Part shown: one piece after another, positions 52,301 through 63,000 of the stretch
Numbering within the stretch: the first letter of the stretch is position 1
Layout of the letters: every line of letters begins with the position of its first letter
NCBI RefSeq assembly: GCF_965363235.1
Contig: NC_134846.1
Coordinates: 58,641,121 to 58,705,120, forward strand
DNA from: Mytilus galloprovincialis
Lineage: Eukaryota > Mollusca > Bivalvia > Mytilida > Mytilidae
Length of the DNA stretch: 64,000 nt
Reading direction: 5' to 3'
Notes under the pieces: model-generated
Database searches by the model: none
Seen by the model: only the letters and a program-made list of their open reading frames with translations
What the model was told of the DNA's origin: nothing
Position numbers and translations under genes: made by a program

Positions 52301-55300
52301 GTTGTTGTGGCTGGTATTTTAGAGATTTATCGTAAAAAGAATTTAGCCTCTACTGGTGGAGTATCACAAGATCTAGCAGGCGATACTTTCAATGCATCTA
52401 CTATATCATTCTTCGCTCAAGTTCCAGAATTCGCGCTTGTTGGAGCAAGTGAAGTTTTCACCAGCATTTCAGGTTCGTAGATAAAAGAAAAATACAATAG
52501 GGAAATAGATGTGGTACAATCTTTATTTCCACCATTTTCTACATTATGATTGTCATACTGTTTTTGGCTTTTTGCTTTATTTGACGTCAATCCTCGGTGG
52601 TGTACTAATTGTCATTTTGTCTGGGAGAACATGTTTATTTATTATTTGAAATTCAGCTTATTTCCATACACCATTGACGAAAATGTCGTTTATAAGAAAC
52701 TTCATTTGATAGTTACAAATTAATTAAGCCCCCCCCCCCAAAAAAAAAGAAGATATTTATTGTATTTCAGTCGTTAAAATTTACATACAGGTGCGTTAAA
52801 ACAAATTAAAGAATACATATTGATATTTGTTAATGATATAGCTTCCCCAATGACACAAATCATACAAAGTAGTTCTATCTCTTGTACGCATTTAAAGATG
52901 TAAAGCTATTTGAATATTTTTATATTTGTTTCCTTTGAAATTGCATATTAAATTATAGACTTTAAATTCCGTGTATATGCAATTTTATTTATATGTAGAT
53001 TTTGTCTTGCAGGACTGGAATTTGCATATTCCCAGGCTCCAGACTTTATGCAAGGTGTATGTATGGGTTTGTTTCTAATGATGTCAGGATTGGGAAACTA
53101 TGTATCAGAAGCTATACTGAAAATTGTCAGGGCAGCAACTGGATCTGAACCTCCAGGTAAAATAGAAACAATTGATTTTAAACGGTTGAACACAAGTAAA
53201 AAATAACCGTATTTAATCTAAAAAGAAATATTTGAAGCTTCATGCACTTTTATCAAAAGGTAAAATAAAAAATATTGCTAGTACTCTTAGAAAACCAGGT
53301 TCAACCCACAAGTTTTCCTTAAAATGTCCTGAACCAAATCAAGAAAATGGCAGTTGTTATCTTTTAGTTCGTTTTTTGTGTGTGTTCCATTGTTGTTTAG
53401 TTTTTTTTTTGTTACACTTAAGTGTTTCTGTCGTTACGTTGTTTTCCTCTTATAGTTGATGTGTTTCCCTTGGTTTTAATTTGTAACCCTGATTTGTTAT
53501 CCTCAATCGAACAGCGGTATACTACTACTACCTTTGCTTGTATTTTAATATTTGGTCTTTGTCTTTACTTAGTATCGAGCTGATGAACCCACCCCTCTTC
53601 AGCTGTTTTGACAATTCATTCTTATGCGGTATTTTTAGTGCCCCACGGTTTCATCATAATCGAAGGGTTAAGCGCTCATTAACTTGAAGAACTATGAAAA
53701 AATAGTCAATCCATGTAAGATCAACTTTGCCTGAGGTAGTTGAAACCTTATAACCTAGATTTGCCCTTTAATTTCCCGTTCCGTTATAAATGTGAAACAT
53801 GCCTTCAGAAATTGGCTGGACCTTGACAAATATGTAAATCACAACGACTTCGAAAATTAATTTTGACTAGTCTTATTCACAGTCTTATTGTCTTTTCCTC
53901 GATTGTGATATAACCTAATGCGATTTATAAATGCCTTTTTCTTGCCATGAGTAACACGATGTACCATTAGTTGAGTAGTTAGTATTCTAAAACCAAGATT
54001 ATTTGATTGATTTTTTATGTTCAAATGTCACTTGCAGCATCATTGTTTATTTCTTAGCGACCCTATTTTACTGGTATAGGTTGACGGGGAGAACCATGGA
54101 CCTTCGTCAAAAAAACTACAGTCAATTTATTGAAAACTCTATGCAATTCTAATAATTTTTCTTTCATGGTTAGAATATGAAAACCTTGTTGACTTTAAAA
54201 TGTTGGAATACTATATTGTATTTTGATATATGCATGTTATCTGTATACATATTTTTTTGTTTGAGAACCTCAATAAAAATCAGACTAGTTCTAATTGAGT
54301 TGTCCTCTTCAAATTAAAAAAAAATTTTATTAATATTATTGATGTTAGATAAAATGGATCGCAACTAGTGCGGGATTTGAACACAAACTTAGTGTTGCCT
54401 GCAAGCCAGTGGAACAGTGATAAGACTTCTAACACCACATGGCCACGAAAGCACCCTTAGAAGTTTTCACATAGTTTGTAAAATGATTTTCTAAATTATG
54501 CTGGAAACTTAAAAAAAAAAGCATTTATTGCATCATATTTTTTGCATTTTCCTGTCTCCTAATAAAAGAGGGACGAAAGATACCAGAGGGACAAACTAAT
54601 AAATCGAAAATAAACTAACAACACCATGGCTAAAAATTAAAAAGACAAACAGACAAACAATAGTATACATGACACAACATAGAAAACTAAATAAGCAACT
54701 CGAACCTCACCAAAAACTAGGGGTGATCTCAGGTGCTCGGAAGAGTAAACTGATCCTGCTCCACATGTGGCATAAATGTTTTGTACTTTATGGATTTTTG
54801 TGATTTTACTTTGTACCCTGCTTTTTTCAGTTTTCACTGAAACGTACCATAAAGGTGTATTTTGCGGAATTTGCTGAGTAACACCGGAATGCCATGCGAT
54901 AATGTTACGGAAGGTTATTCATATCAGCCCGCTGAGCACCAATTCGGAAATTATGGAATTCACGTAGATTTTATGCTTTTATAATACCATAAAAAAACAT
55001 TTAAAAGTTATTTGCTTTAAGTTAATGACAAGAACTTATATTTTAGATGAAATTATATCAAAATGATCATTGCGCTTTGTTTTTCAGATTCATGGTTTCC
55101 TGATGAAATAAACGAGGGTAAAACAGAGTATTTATTCTTTCTTCTTGGAATTTTGATGTTTGTTGATTTCATTATTTTTGTGTTTGTCGCAAAATGTTAT
55201 AAATACAGAAAAACTCAGGCTGAAACTTACGAAGCAGCAATTGTTCCAGAAAAACAAGTAATACCAGAAAATCAGGCACCACCAGGATATGACAATTTTG

Positions 55301-55335
55301 TATATGCTGATGAAAATTATTCAACAAAGTTTTAA
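43129..55335 (+). CDS. SLC15A4: SLC15A4-like proton-coupled peptide/histidine transporter
   Basis: Ten exons with matching phases (43129-43345, 46681-46779, 47611-47696, 48305-48444, 49328-49497, 50348-50514, 50968-51154, 52272-52472, 53013-53156, 55088-55335) encode 552 residues, close to the usual ~570. This is a POT/PTR2-family major facilitator protein. SLC15A4 (PHT1) moves histidine and small peptides with protons out of lysosomes and endosomes. Seen: the ExxERxxYY proton motif ELCERLTYY in helix 1, [12 protein letters not shown] after helix 2, [18 protein letters not shown] (PTR2 signature), [14 protein letters not shown] and AYIQQNISF (strongly SLC15A4-like), [15 protein letters not shown] late, and a tail with a Tyr-rich C-terminus ([11 protein letters not shown]) that might act in sorting. 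The ATG at 43129 is the first in frame before the motif. Intron 1 contains a LINE. Confidence 0.9.
44222..46600 (+). mobile_element. Decayed non-LTR retrotransposon (LINE), 5'-truncated, in SLC15A4-like intron 1
   Basis: Pieces of one reverse transcriptase ORF survive in several frames. A linker [12 protein letters not shown] comes first, then [14 protein letters not shown] and [19 protein letters not shown] (motif A, near 45075) follows, then [13 protein letters not shown] and FVDDTVLFG (motif C, FVDD at 45381-45392). A thumb region and a Cys/His end ([17 protein letters not shown]) complete it. Frameshifts lie near 44640, 44880 and 45465 and stops at 45829 and 46080, so it is dead. It ends with AATAAAGATTCATTCATTCA, a TTCA-repeat tail. 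The endonuclease is missing; the clade is uncertain. Confidence 0.88.
46681..46779 (+). CDS. SLC15A4: SLC15A4-like exon 2
   Basis: Phase 1 in and out (TTTTACAG ... GTAAGC). Encodes [20 protein letters not shown], the helix 2-3 loop motif. Confidence 0.88.
47611..47696 (+). CDS. SLC15A4: SLC15A4-like exon 3
   Basis: Phase 1 in, phase 0 out (TGCTTCAG ... GTATGT). Encodes [20 protein letters not shown], helix 3 end and an acidic loop. Confidence 0.82.
48305..48444 (+). CDS. SLC15A4: SLC15A4-like exon 4
   Basis: Phase 0 in, phase 2 out. Holds the PTR2 signature ([15 protein letters not shown]) and [11 protein letters not shown]. Confidence 0.9.
49108..49265 (+). repeat. 22-24 bp tandem repeat in SLC15A4-like intron 4
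   Basis: About seven units of ATTAGCATGTCACCTTTAA with variants, ending about 60 bases before exon 5. Confidence 0.8.
49328..49497 (+). CDS. SLC15A4: SLC15A4-like exon 5
   Basis: Phase 2 in, phase 1 out. [20 protein letters not shown] and the following helix; ends QPGG before GTAAGT. Confidence 0.9.
50348..50514 (+). CDS. SLC15A4: SLC15A4-like exon 6
   Basis: Phase 1 in, phase 0 out (CTTAACAG ... GTAATT). Encodes a cytosolic loop then [20 protein letters not shown], the conserved helix 7. Confidence 0.88.
50968..51154 (+). CDS. SLC15A4: SLC15A4-like exon 7
   Basis: Phase 0 in, phase 1 out. [12 protein letters not shown] and [20 protein letters not shown], with [10 protein letters not shown] as in other POT proteins. 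Confidence 0.9.
51502..51730. repeat. Dispersed repeat in SLC15A4-like intron 7
   Basis: AAAGATACCAGAGGGAGTCA to CATGCGGCACCCG; a close copy is at 54563-54775, with weaker ones at 1835 and 63230. Confidence 0.65.
52272..52472 (+). CDS. SLC15A4: SLC15A4-like exon 8
   Basis: Phase 1 in and out. [18 protein letters not shown] helix, a hydrophilic loop and [20 protein letters not shown]. Confidence 0.9.
53013..53156 (+). CDS. SLC15A4: SLC15A4-like exon 9
   Basis: Phase 1 in and out. [20 protein letters not shown] and [14 protein letters not shown], helix 11 region. Confidence 0.9.
53280..53540. repeat. Dispersed repeat, copy 2 (see 397-640)
   Basis: AAAACCAGGTTCAACCCACA to AACAGCGGTATACTACTACT; directly after SLC15A4-like exon 9. 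The frame across it is not coding. Confidence 0.55.
54368..54460 (-). ncRNA. tRNA-Ser/Leu-like pol III fragment (SINE head or pseudogene)
   Basis: On the minus strand CGTGGCCATGTGGTGTTAGA resembles the D-arm/A-box of class II tRNAs (Ser/Leu), and GTGTTCAAATCCCGC resembles the T-arm/B-box, with a long region between as in class II. The acceptor ends do not pair, so this is not a working tRNA. Confidence 0.45.
54563..54775. repeat. Dispersed repeat (copy of 51502-51730)
   Basis: AAAGATACCAGAGGGACAAA to CCACATGTGGCA; lies in SLC15A4-like intron 9. Confidence 0.65.
55088..55335 (+). CDS. SLC15A4: SLC15A4-like exon 10 (last helix and tail)
   Basis: Phase 1 in (TTTTTCAG); [20 protein letters not shown] starts the last helix; the cytosolic tail ends TAA at 55333-55335. 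Confidence 0.9.
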
Positions 55336-55856
55336 CAAAAGAAACTAGTTTGTTTACATATGTTTAATATGGTGATACAAACAAAGAAATATGTATTGCT
55401 GTTAATATGTAAAGTAAAACACATTACCAAACATATAGTTGTTGAGGTTGACCGAGTGTATTTCGCAAATCTTGAATTGTGAAATAGTAGAAAACAATCG
55501 GTCTAGATCTTTTTTTAAATGCAAATTTATTTAAAAAGTATGTCATTCCTTTGTTAGGCTTTTCATCTAAACAAAGAATATATTTGCTTGATTATATTTT
55601 TATGACTGTTTTTACAAAATATTTCATGATTGATATAATTTCTTTCAACTTTGTTGCAGTAGGGGGGACGCATCTAATGAAGTAACATTTATAAAGTATA
55701 GTGTTATGAAATTAACTATTTTGTGGTGTAGCAAGAAAACTAGTCCCATGACTCCAAATGTTCTTTTATTTTCTTTGAATACATTAAAAGATCTATATCT
55801 TTATATTCTCTCTTACAATAGTTGTATATTTATCACAAATATTGGGCTTCTGTCTA

Positions 55857-55862
55857 AATAAA
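55857..55862 (+). promoter_or_regulatory. SLC15A4: Candidate polyadenylation signal of the SLC15A4-like gene
   Basis: AATAAA about 520 bases after the stop; others lie at 56583 and near 56757. Usage is unknown. Confidence 0.35.
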
Positions 55863-56806
55863 ATAGAACTATCTGCCTGGTGGAATAAAATGCCTTATTC
55901 ACCATTAATACTTATTATAGTGCACAATACTGGAGGGATTTTATTTAAGTTTGTTTTGTAAATGTAATCAACTCATGCATAATTATTAAAAGGAATCAGC
56001 ACTTTGACTGTTGAACAGTGTATTTTAACAAAGATTCGCGAAACCGTCTTTTAAATTTACACATGGTAATGCCAGGGTAGGAGATATTTAATCCTCTGGT
56101 GAATGAGGTTTCCTATCGATTTTCAATTTTATGTCTCATTAGGGATTTTATTTTCATCATTTTCAATTGTTTATGTACATACTTATCCTCCCCATTGTGA
56201 GTTATTGGAATATCCTATCTATTACACTAGCTCTTGTATTTTTTAACCATAGCATTTGTAATTCTACAAAGCACAAAAAAATGAAGGTACAACACATGAA
56301 TATTGTCTTCTTTTATTAAGCAATTATGTACAATGTTTTTGCGTCTGTAAATTTCAAGAGTTTACCAATTAGATTAGCAGTGGCTAGTTCCTTAAAATAT
56401 ATTCGCTTAACGGAAATATATTTCACTTAATTATATTAGTTTACTTTATAAAATATGTTGCATGTTCAATCAAATTTGTACATTTATATTCTAGAATGAC
56501 TGGTAAAATTTATGTTATATATTTATGAATACATACGCACATATATGTTTGTTAATTGTCCTCATACAATTCTGTTCATTCCAATAAAATTGTTTATATT
56601 TATACATATATGTATTTTGGTTACTTTACTGACTTTATTTGAATATTTACCAAATTAAGTTCCAAACAGGGAGTTGAAGAAAAAAAACATCTATGTGAAC
56701 TAAGATTGTTTTGTACTGTATTGAACATTTGATGTGGGCTCTTAATTTAATGTGTCAATAAAATATATAATTGAAAAATTGAAAATAATGCTAGACATTC
56801 AAAACA

Positions 56807-57000
56807 GTGTATGTAAAAAGTAAAATCACAAAAATACTTAACTCCGAGGAGATTCAAAACGGGAAGTCCCTAATCAAATGGCAAAGTCATAGGATAAAAC
56901 ACATCAAACGAATGGACAACAACTGTCATATGCCTGACTTGTTACAGGCATCATTCTTGCTTGTTCACATTTTTAGATTTTATTCTTCCTATTTCTTAGC
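56807..57000. repeat. Dispersed repeat related to ~1010-1110 and ~62200-62290
   Basis: Shared pieces are TCAAACGAATGGA, ACTGTCATATGCCTGACTTG and ACAGG-type ends. Non-coding. From 55336 to 58335 no gene is seen besides this and the 3' UTR of the SLC15A4-like gene. Confidence 0.5.
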
Positions 57001-58335
57001 ATGTAATAAACTCAAATTCACGAGTTTGAAAAATCGTGCACTTTGAAACTCATTCGCATGACTGTGCAACTCGTTCGCCGTTCTTTGTGTAATTTACTTT
57101 TGTCATATTAGCTTTTTTGCCATCGTAATTTTTCGAGTTTCTGAGGTTTTTTCCCCGTTTTGTCCCTTGTTTAGTTCAATTACTTGTTTGAAACCAAAAG
57201 TTTTAATGTCAATATTTACCTAAATTACGTTCATTAGTTATAAACGGGGTCTGCTTTTAAAAATATAAATTGGAAAATTGCATATATATAGTCAGTTTTG
57301 ATTGTGATACTCCAGCATGCATTTAAAATCATTTCATCTGAAATATGTATGGTATATTCATGAAGATCAATGAAACTGACTGATAATGAAGAAATCATAT
57401 ATCATCGTTAAATAGTTAAATTATTGTTTCAATTATTTAAGCCGATGTCGATTCGCGTCATTACTCACATTCTACCTTAAAATCAAATATCAACTGTTTC
57501 TCAAGTTCGTTTATGATATAGCCATATTACAGTTTAGATTCGAGCACCAGTAGGGAGTTGTATGCATGTGGACGGAACTTGTATTTGATGGAAATATCAT
57601 AAGCCTGGTATTCTTGATTTCTTTAATAAATAAAGGATCAATGTCACTGGTTGTGTCACACTAAGGTTTCTCCCAACCCCACCCCCTTAACCCCCATGTA
57701 TAGATTGCCAAAGCAGTATAAGCCACATGTTTTAAGAATCAACGGTTTTTAATGCTTTTAAGCTTCGTTTTCGATTTTGCTTTGCAACAAATATAATTTC
57801 GAGCCCAATTAGGAACCTTTTGTAGACACGCGCGTCTGGATTAAAAATTTCAAAGCCCAGATTTTTTATTATTACCGGAATTTTTACTTGTTAATACAAC
57901 ATGACGGGTGCCGCATGTGTAGAACAGTAATTTTTTACCCTTCCAGAGTTTTCAAATTCAAAACGGGGTTTTTAAGTGGGTTTGTGTTGCATTGTCTGTA
58001 GTTTTCTATGTGTTGTCTTGTTCTTGTTTTATTTTTCCTTTCGTCGGTTTTTTACTTAGCCATGATATTGTCTATGTGTATTGGAATGATGATTTTTAAA
58101 TGCTCCTTTGCCATCATCCACTGCTTTTTGAGGAAATTGACCATAAGCATATTCTATTGACAGAACATCAGAATGAATTAAGATGAAAAATAGACAAGAA
58201 AATTATAAGCAGTGATAAGTGTATTAGAACTAAAGGTTACATTATTTTTCTTTCAAAATTTTTAATATAACCATCGTCTAAATGGAACAATTGGATAATA
58301 TGTTTTCTAGGTTTTAATAGCTTAGGTTGTCTGCT

Positions 58336-58514
58336 TTAATCACCAGTCTGATCATTACTCTCATCAAGAGTGTGGTCAATGCTTTGTCCACGTGAGTACA
58401 CGTATCTTTTCGCGACACAAAAAAACAGTATAGAATTAACAAACATAATCCCGGCAAATAAAAAGAATAAATATTCTGTCTTTCCGTTGTTGATTTCATC
58501 AGAAAACCACACAC
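58336..58514 (-). CDS. SLC15A4-like copy, last-exon homologue
   Basis: Acceptor GTTTTTTCCAG (plus strand 58515-58525). The protein diverges from the plus-strand paralogue after the helix (FCVAKRYVYSRGQ, then an acidic end). It is intact as an exon. Confidence 0.75.
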
Positions 58515-58976
58515 CTGGAAAAAACACGTTCACTTGTTAAAATATCTTTTATTGTAAATGATTAATATAAACAAATACATGAATATAAGTTTGGAAATTT
58601 ACAAAATAGAATAACAAAAGACAATTATAACTCAAGAATTATCAAGAATGAATGCTTAATGAAGAGAGAAAAACATAGCATCACTAAGTTTTCTATCTGA
58701 GGTTATCACCAGTCCAATAGTCAGCACTTCTGTGTTGGCATGAATTATCATTAATATGGTCATAATCATGAATAAACTTTTCACAAACGTATTGTCCTCA
58801 CCCAGGAATATATCACCTTAGCTGTATTTGGCAAAACCTTTCGGAAAATGAATCCTGAGTGATCTTCAACTTCGAACTTTATAAGCCGTTTATAAATTTT
58901 CTAGATTCGAGCTTCTCTATTGAGTCAATTGTAGACGATATGTCCGTCTTGTGTACAACATATCAATCCAGGTATC

Positions 58977-58996
58977 ATATCATATCATATCATATA
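58977..58996. repeat. CATAT microsatellite
   Basis: Four tandem CATAT-type pentamers; an AATC run lies at about 59371-59395. Confidence 0.8.
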
Positions 58997-59970
58997 TTGA
59001 AATAAGAAGCGCATAGGGTTTCCCTGTTATCACCAGTGAGCCGAAATAAATCCAAGCTTTTTTCAAGGTGAATGGTTCATTGGTTTTTCCCCTGCCAGTC
59101 GTAGTGTTGTTTTGCCTTCATTGACATATGAAACCGTTGGACTCTTATGGGCCTCGGGGGAAGATTGGTCGAAGGAGTCTAACAACTTAATCACTAGATT
59201 GTCAACATTGAGGTTGTGTAGTCACACCATGCACGTTGTGGGTGTGCTCGACTCCAATCTTAATTGACTAGAATTGACAGTTTTCCTGACTAAGGTCGAT
59301 GGTTCCTCAACAAAAACAAACTTAACAGCCACGAAATAACAAATAGTGCTGAAGGTGGCGTTAAAAACAATCAATCAATCAATAAATCAATAATTTTGCT
59401 TTTTGGTAACTTTTTTATTTCACTTTTTTTGATCATTTGTATTTTATCTTGAATGCAAGGAATGTTTTGTAGTTGATCCACTTAAATTGAGACAACTGTT
59501 ATAAACCCAAATAAATTTGTCAATAAATAAGTTAACTTTCAGATAAGTACTAGATAATTTGACTGCATACCATCAGCTGACTTTTATAGTTTGCTAATAA
59601 ATGAGGGATGACATTAAATGAAGGCAACAGTAGTATACCGCTGTTCGAAATTCATAAATCGATTGAAAAACAAATTTAATACACATTCGGGTCAAAAACT
59701 AAAACTGCGAGAAACACGAGGTGAAACGAGGTCGAAACTTTGCATTTGTTGAGTTTATTTTCGTTGTTGATTGATATCAATTTCTTAATTGTTCCTAAAA
59801 AGTGATATCGTTTAATTCTTTCTATTTACCTCTTTTGAATAGTTTTGAAAACAACATTTTTTCATATGTATTTCATAAAATTAAAATAATTTAATTCGGG
59901 ATCCTAATATAAAATACAAAATAAATTTAAGTACACATAATTATAAGGAAACATTTACTTAGATACTGAC

Positions 59971-60085
59971 CTTTTGTTATTTTTTTCACGATCGATGGAA
60001 ATAATCATTACAGCAGTTTCCATATACAAACCCATGCAAAGCCCTTTCATAAGATCTGGCGCTTCCGAATAAGTAAATTCCATAC
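59971..60085 (-). CDS. SLC15A4-like copy, penultimate-exon homologue, altered 3' half
   Basis: Acceptor AATGCAG in the correct phase 1. The first 22 residues are conserved; the remainder is unrelated to a POT helix 11 and the exon is 115 rather than 144 nt. Confidence 0.65.
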
Positions 60086-63000
60086 CTGCATTGGATTGAA
60101 CAAAAAGTTACTAGATTCATTTTGTGACGGAAAGTAACAATATTACAAGCCTTAAAATGAGATATTACTACAAGCTTTTAACTATTTCTCAGACCAAAAA
60201 GGGATTGCATTCTCTTAAACCGATGCTAATATTTTACATAAACAATTCTAAATTAAGACAACAGTAGTACCGATGTTCAAACTATCATCAATCAAAAAAG
60301 ATATAAAGTATGGTAGAAAATAAATCTGCATTTAATTAACACTCCACATATTGATGTAAATTATAGAAATTATAATATAACATAACTTATAAAATTGAAA
60401 ATGGAGATGCGGAATATTTTAAAGAGACAACAATCCGACCAAAGAGCAGACAACAGCCGAAGTCCACAAATGGGTCTACAATGCAGCAAGAAAATCAGGC
60501 ACCTGGAGGTGGTTCTCAGCTGTTCCCTAAATAAAGATTTGTACTAGTTCAGTGAAAATGGACGTCACGCTAGACACCAAAACATATAAATGAACTTATA
60601 TTAAAAAAACATACAATACGCACAGTAAAACGCCAAAAAGAACTCGTCTTATACACGTTATTCTGAATTGTACCTTAGTCATGAAACACGAAAAACAGCC
60701 AGCAAGCAAATATTGTTCAAACAGCACACCGACAGATAATTAAATATATAGACTTTTATTAGTATATAGTATTTTAGACTACATTTAACAATGTTTGAAA
60801 TCTTGCCAATGTACAATTTAGCAAACAAAACGTTTTCAACCTGTACTTCAAATGTGAAAGGTTCCGAATGAAAAAAATGCAACAAATGGAGCATGGTTGT
60901 GATCATTGAGGTATAGTTTTGTTTATAACTTTCGTGGTTGCACTAAACGGAATATGCAAATTAAACTTTACTTCTGATTTAAAAAAGATATTTATATTGA
61001 ATATATAACTAAGTTTGTAAGTTAGAAACCGCCTGTTACGGTCCAAGTATAGGACAAACAATACAGATGTCTGCTTTCGTTGTTTTGTGGTAAATATATA
61101 CATTATGTAATTATGCAAATTGTTTATTGTAACACCCTCATCTCCAATTAACGATTTTTCATGCAGTATTTCTGTTAGCTAGTTGCAAAACTACTTAAAG
61201 CAAATTCCTGCTCCATTTCATTGTGAGAAGAAAGGTTGCAAATATATACAATATATTCCAAATATATTTTATTATTTGGGAATTGATTTCTTAAGCTGGA
61301 CAGACCAAAAGAATATGTTGGTAAGCATACTTTCATTAGCATTTACAATTTAAAGTCAATTATCTTTGTTTTGTTGTTTTATTGTTCCACCATAATATAA
61401 AAAAAGAGTGTACCCTTTGAATAAAAAAAAATCTGAGGTGACTGTCAAAGAGAATACACACAAACGTCATAAAAACGCAAAAATATAACTGAAAGTCAAA
61501 ATACGGTATTAATAAAATGAAAAATTAAAGTCTAGAACCATTGTGGATAACTGAAAAATACACTAGCGAAAATCAATACCATATAGTAAACATCATAACG
61601 ATATGATTAAGGCCAAAAACTTAAAATATATGGCGGAGTTTCACCAAATTGAAATGAAGACCTTACACTTTGTAAATCTCTATCAAAGGGATAATAAACG
61701 ATACATTGAATATCTTTAGAATCCAATGTTGAAAAAATCACGCGTTTCAAACTATAAATATAAATAAATTTGTTGCATAAAATACCGATAGGAAAGAAGT
61801 TTTATCATTATTTTTGGGGGAAGGGGGTAAGAGATTTTTTTTTGCGCCATTGATATATGAGAAACTACCAAACTTATTGTAGAACATGATTTTATGAATT
61901 ACATTTGAAGTTTATGGGGCGTGTATTCAAAACATAATTCCATCATAACTAATATACTAAAACTACAAAAGGATCTTTTTACATTTAATATAAGTTCTAA
62001 TGTGTATGATTTATATATAAAAATAGTGTGCATACAGTGTTCCACAGACTAGCATATTATAAACAACCTGTTCTGCCTCAAGGAAAATTAGAAGGGGTAA
62101 AATATATCAACTAATGTTACAATTTGGTTAATCAGAACAAATATAAAACAGTTAATAAAGTTTTAGGGTAATTTGAAGTTACAAAATCCCTGACTTCAAT
62201 TTATAAATTGCCAAAATTAAAAGCTCAAATACATCAAACGAATGGAAAACAGAACGATGTCATATTTCTGACTTGATACAGGAATTTCCTCATGTAAAAC
62301 AGGTTGGATTAAACTTGGTTTCATAGATAGCTAAACCTCTCACTTACATGACAACAGAGTAGAATTCCATTATTTTGACAACAATGTGTTAGCAATACAA
62401 ACAGACATAATAGGTGAAAATGTCGAAAAAGGGTACAGCAGTTAACATTTTATAAGAGTCTTACTCACTATAAAACAAGCAAATACATCAACTAAGAAAA
62501 ACAAAATGATATAAAGACACTCTTTAGATACCGCACATAAGCAAAAATAAGAGACAAGAAAACAAAGAAATGACCATAGCACAATAACAAAATGGCGAGA
62601 TGTATAAAACCAAAACCACGTCAAAACCGCAATTAAAGCGATATTTTTCTTTAAATGTCCTGTACCAAGTCAGGGGTATGGCAGTTGTTAACAAAAAGTC
62701 TGTTTCTACATGAATGTATGTTGGACTTTTTTTAGAAGCAGTTCAGTATTTTTGTTGTTCCATTGTTTTCCTTGGTTTTGGTTTGTGACTCAAATTTGTT
62801 TTCGCTTAATTGTTTTCTCTTAATCGATTTATGATTAATTAGCAACGTTAACTACTGTTGTCATCAAACCTAACCACAGGGCGATCTAGATTTGGAAGAC
62901 TTTTTTGCATTTGATCAATGGTAATTTTTTGCCAATGATAACAATGTGGTCTTAAGCTGGTTTTAGATAAGCTCACTACATTTACATCACTGCAGGCTGG

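Larger units (their letters stand above)
58336..60085 (-). pseudogene. Second SLC15A4-like copy, two 3' exons only
   Basis: On the minus strand, exon 60085-59971 reads GMEFTYSEAPDLMKGLCMGL, matching exon 9 of the plus-strand gene. Exon 58514-58336 reads [19 protein letters not shown] and a shortened tail, matching exon 10 with the same phase 1 acceptor. After residue ~22 exon 9 loses the helix 11 sequence ([14 protein letters not shown]) and reads ETAVMIISIDREKNNK to a GTCAGT donor in phase 2. That phase does not fit the phase 1 last exon, giving a stop; a weak GTGAAA donor at the preceding CGATC would fit. No other exons of the copy are visible up to 64000. It lies tail-to-tail with the complete gene about 3 kb away. 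Probably an inverted partial duplicate, but a diverged gene with long introns is not excluded. Confidence 0.7.

Noticed and set aside
58314..58514. Minus-strand frame overlapping the SLC15A4-like last-exon homologue
   Set aside because: Shadow frame; the homologous frame is the one ending at 58336.
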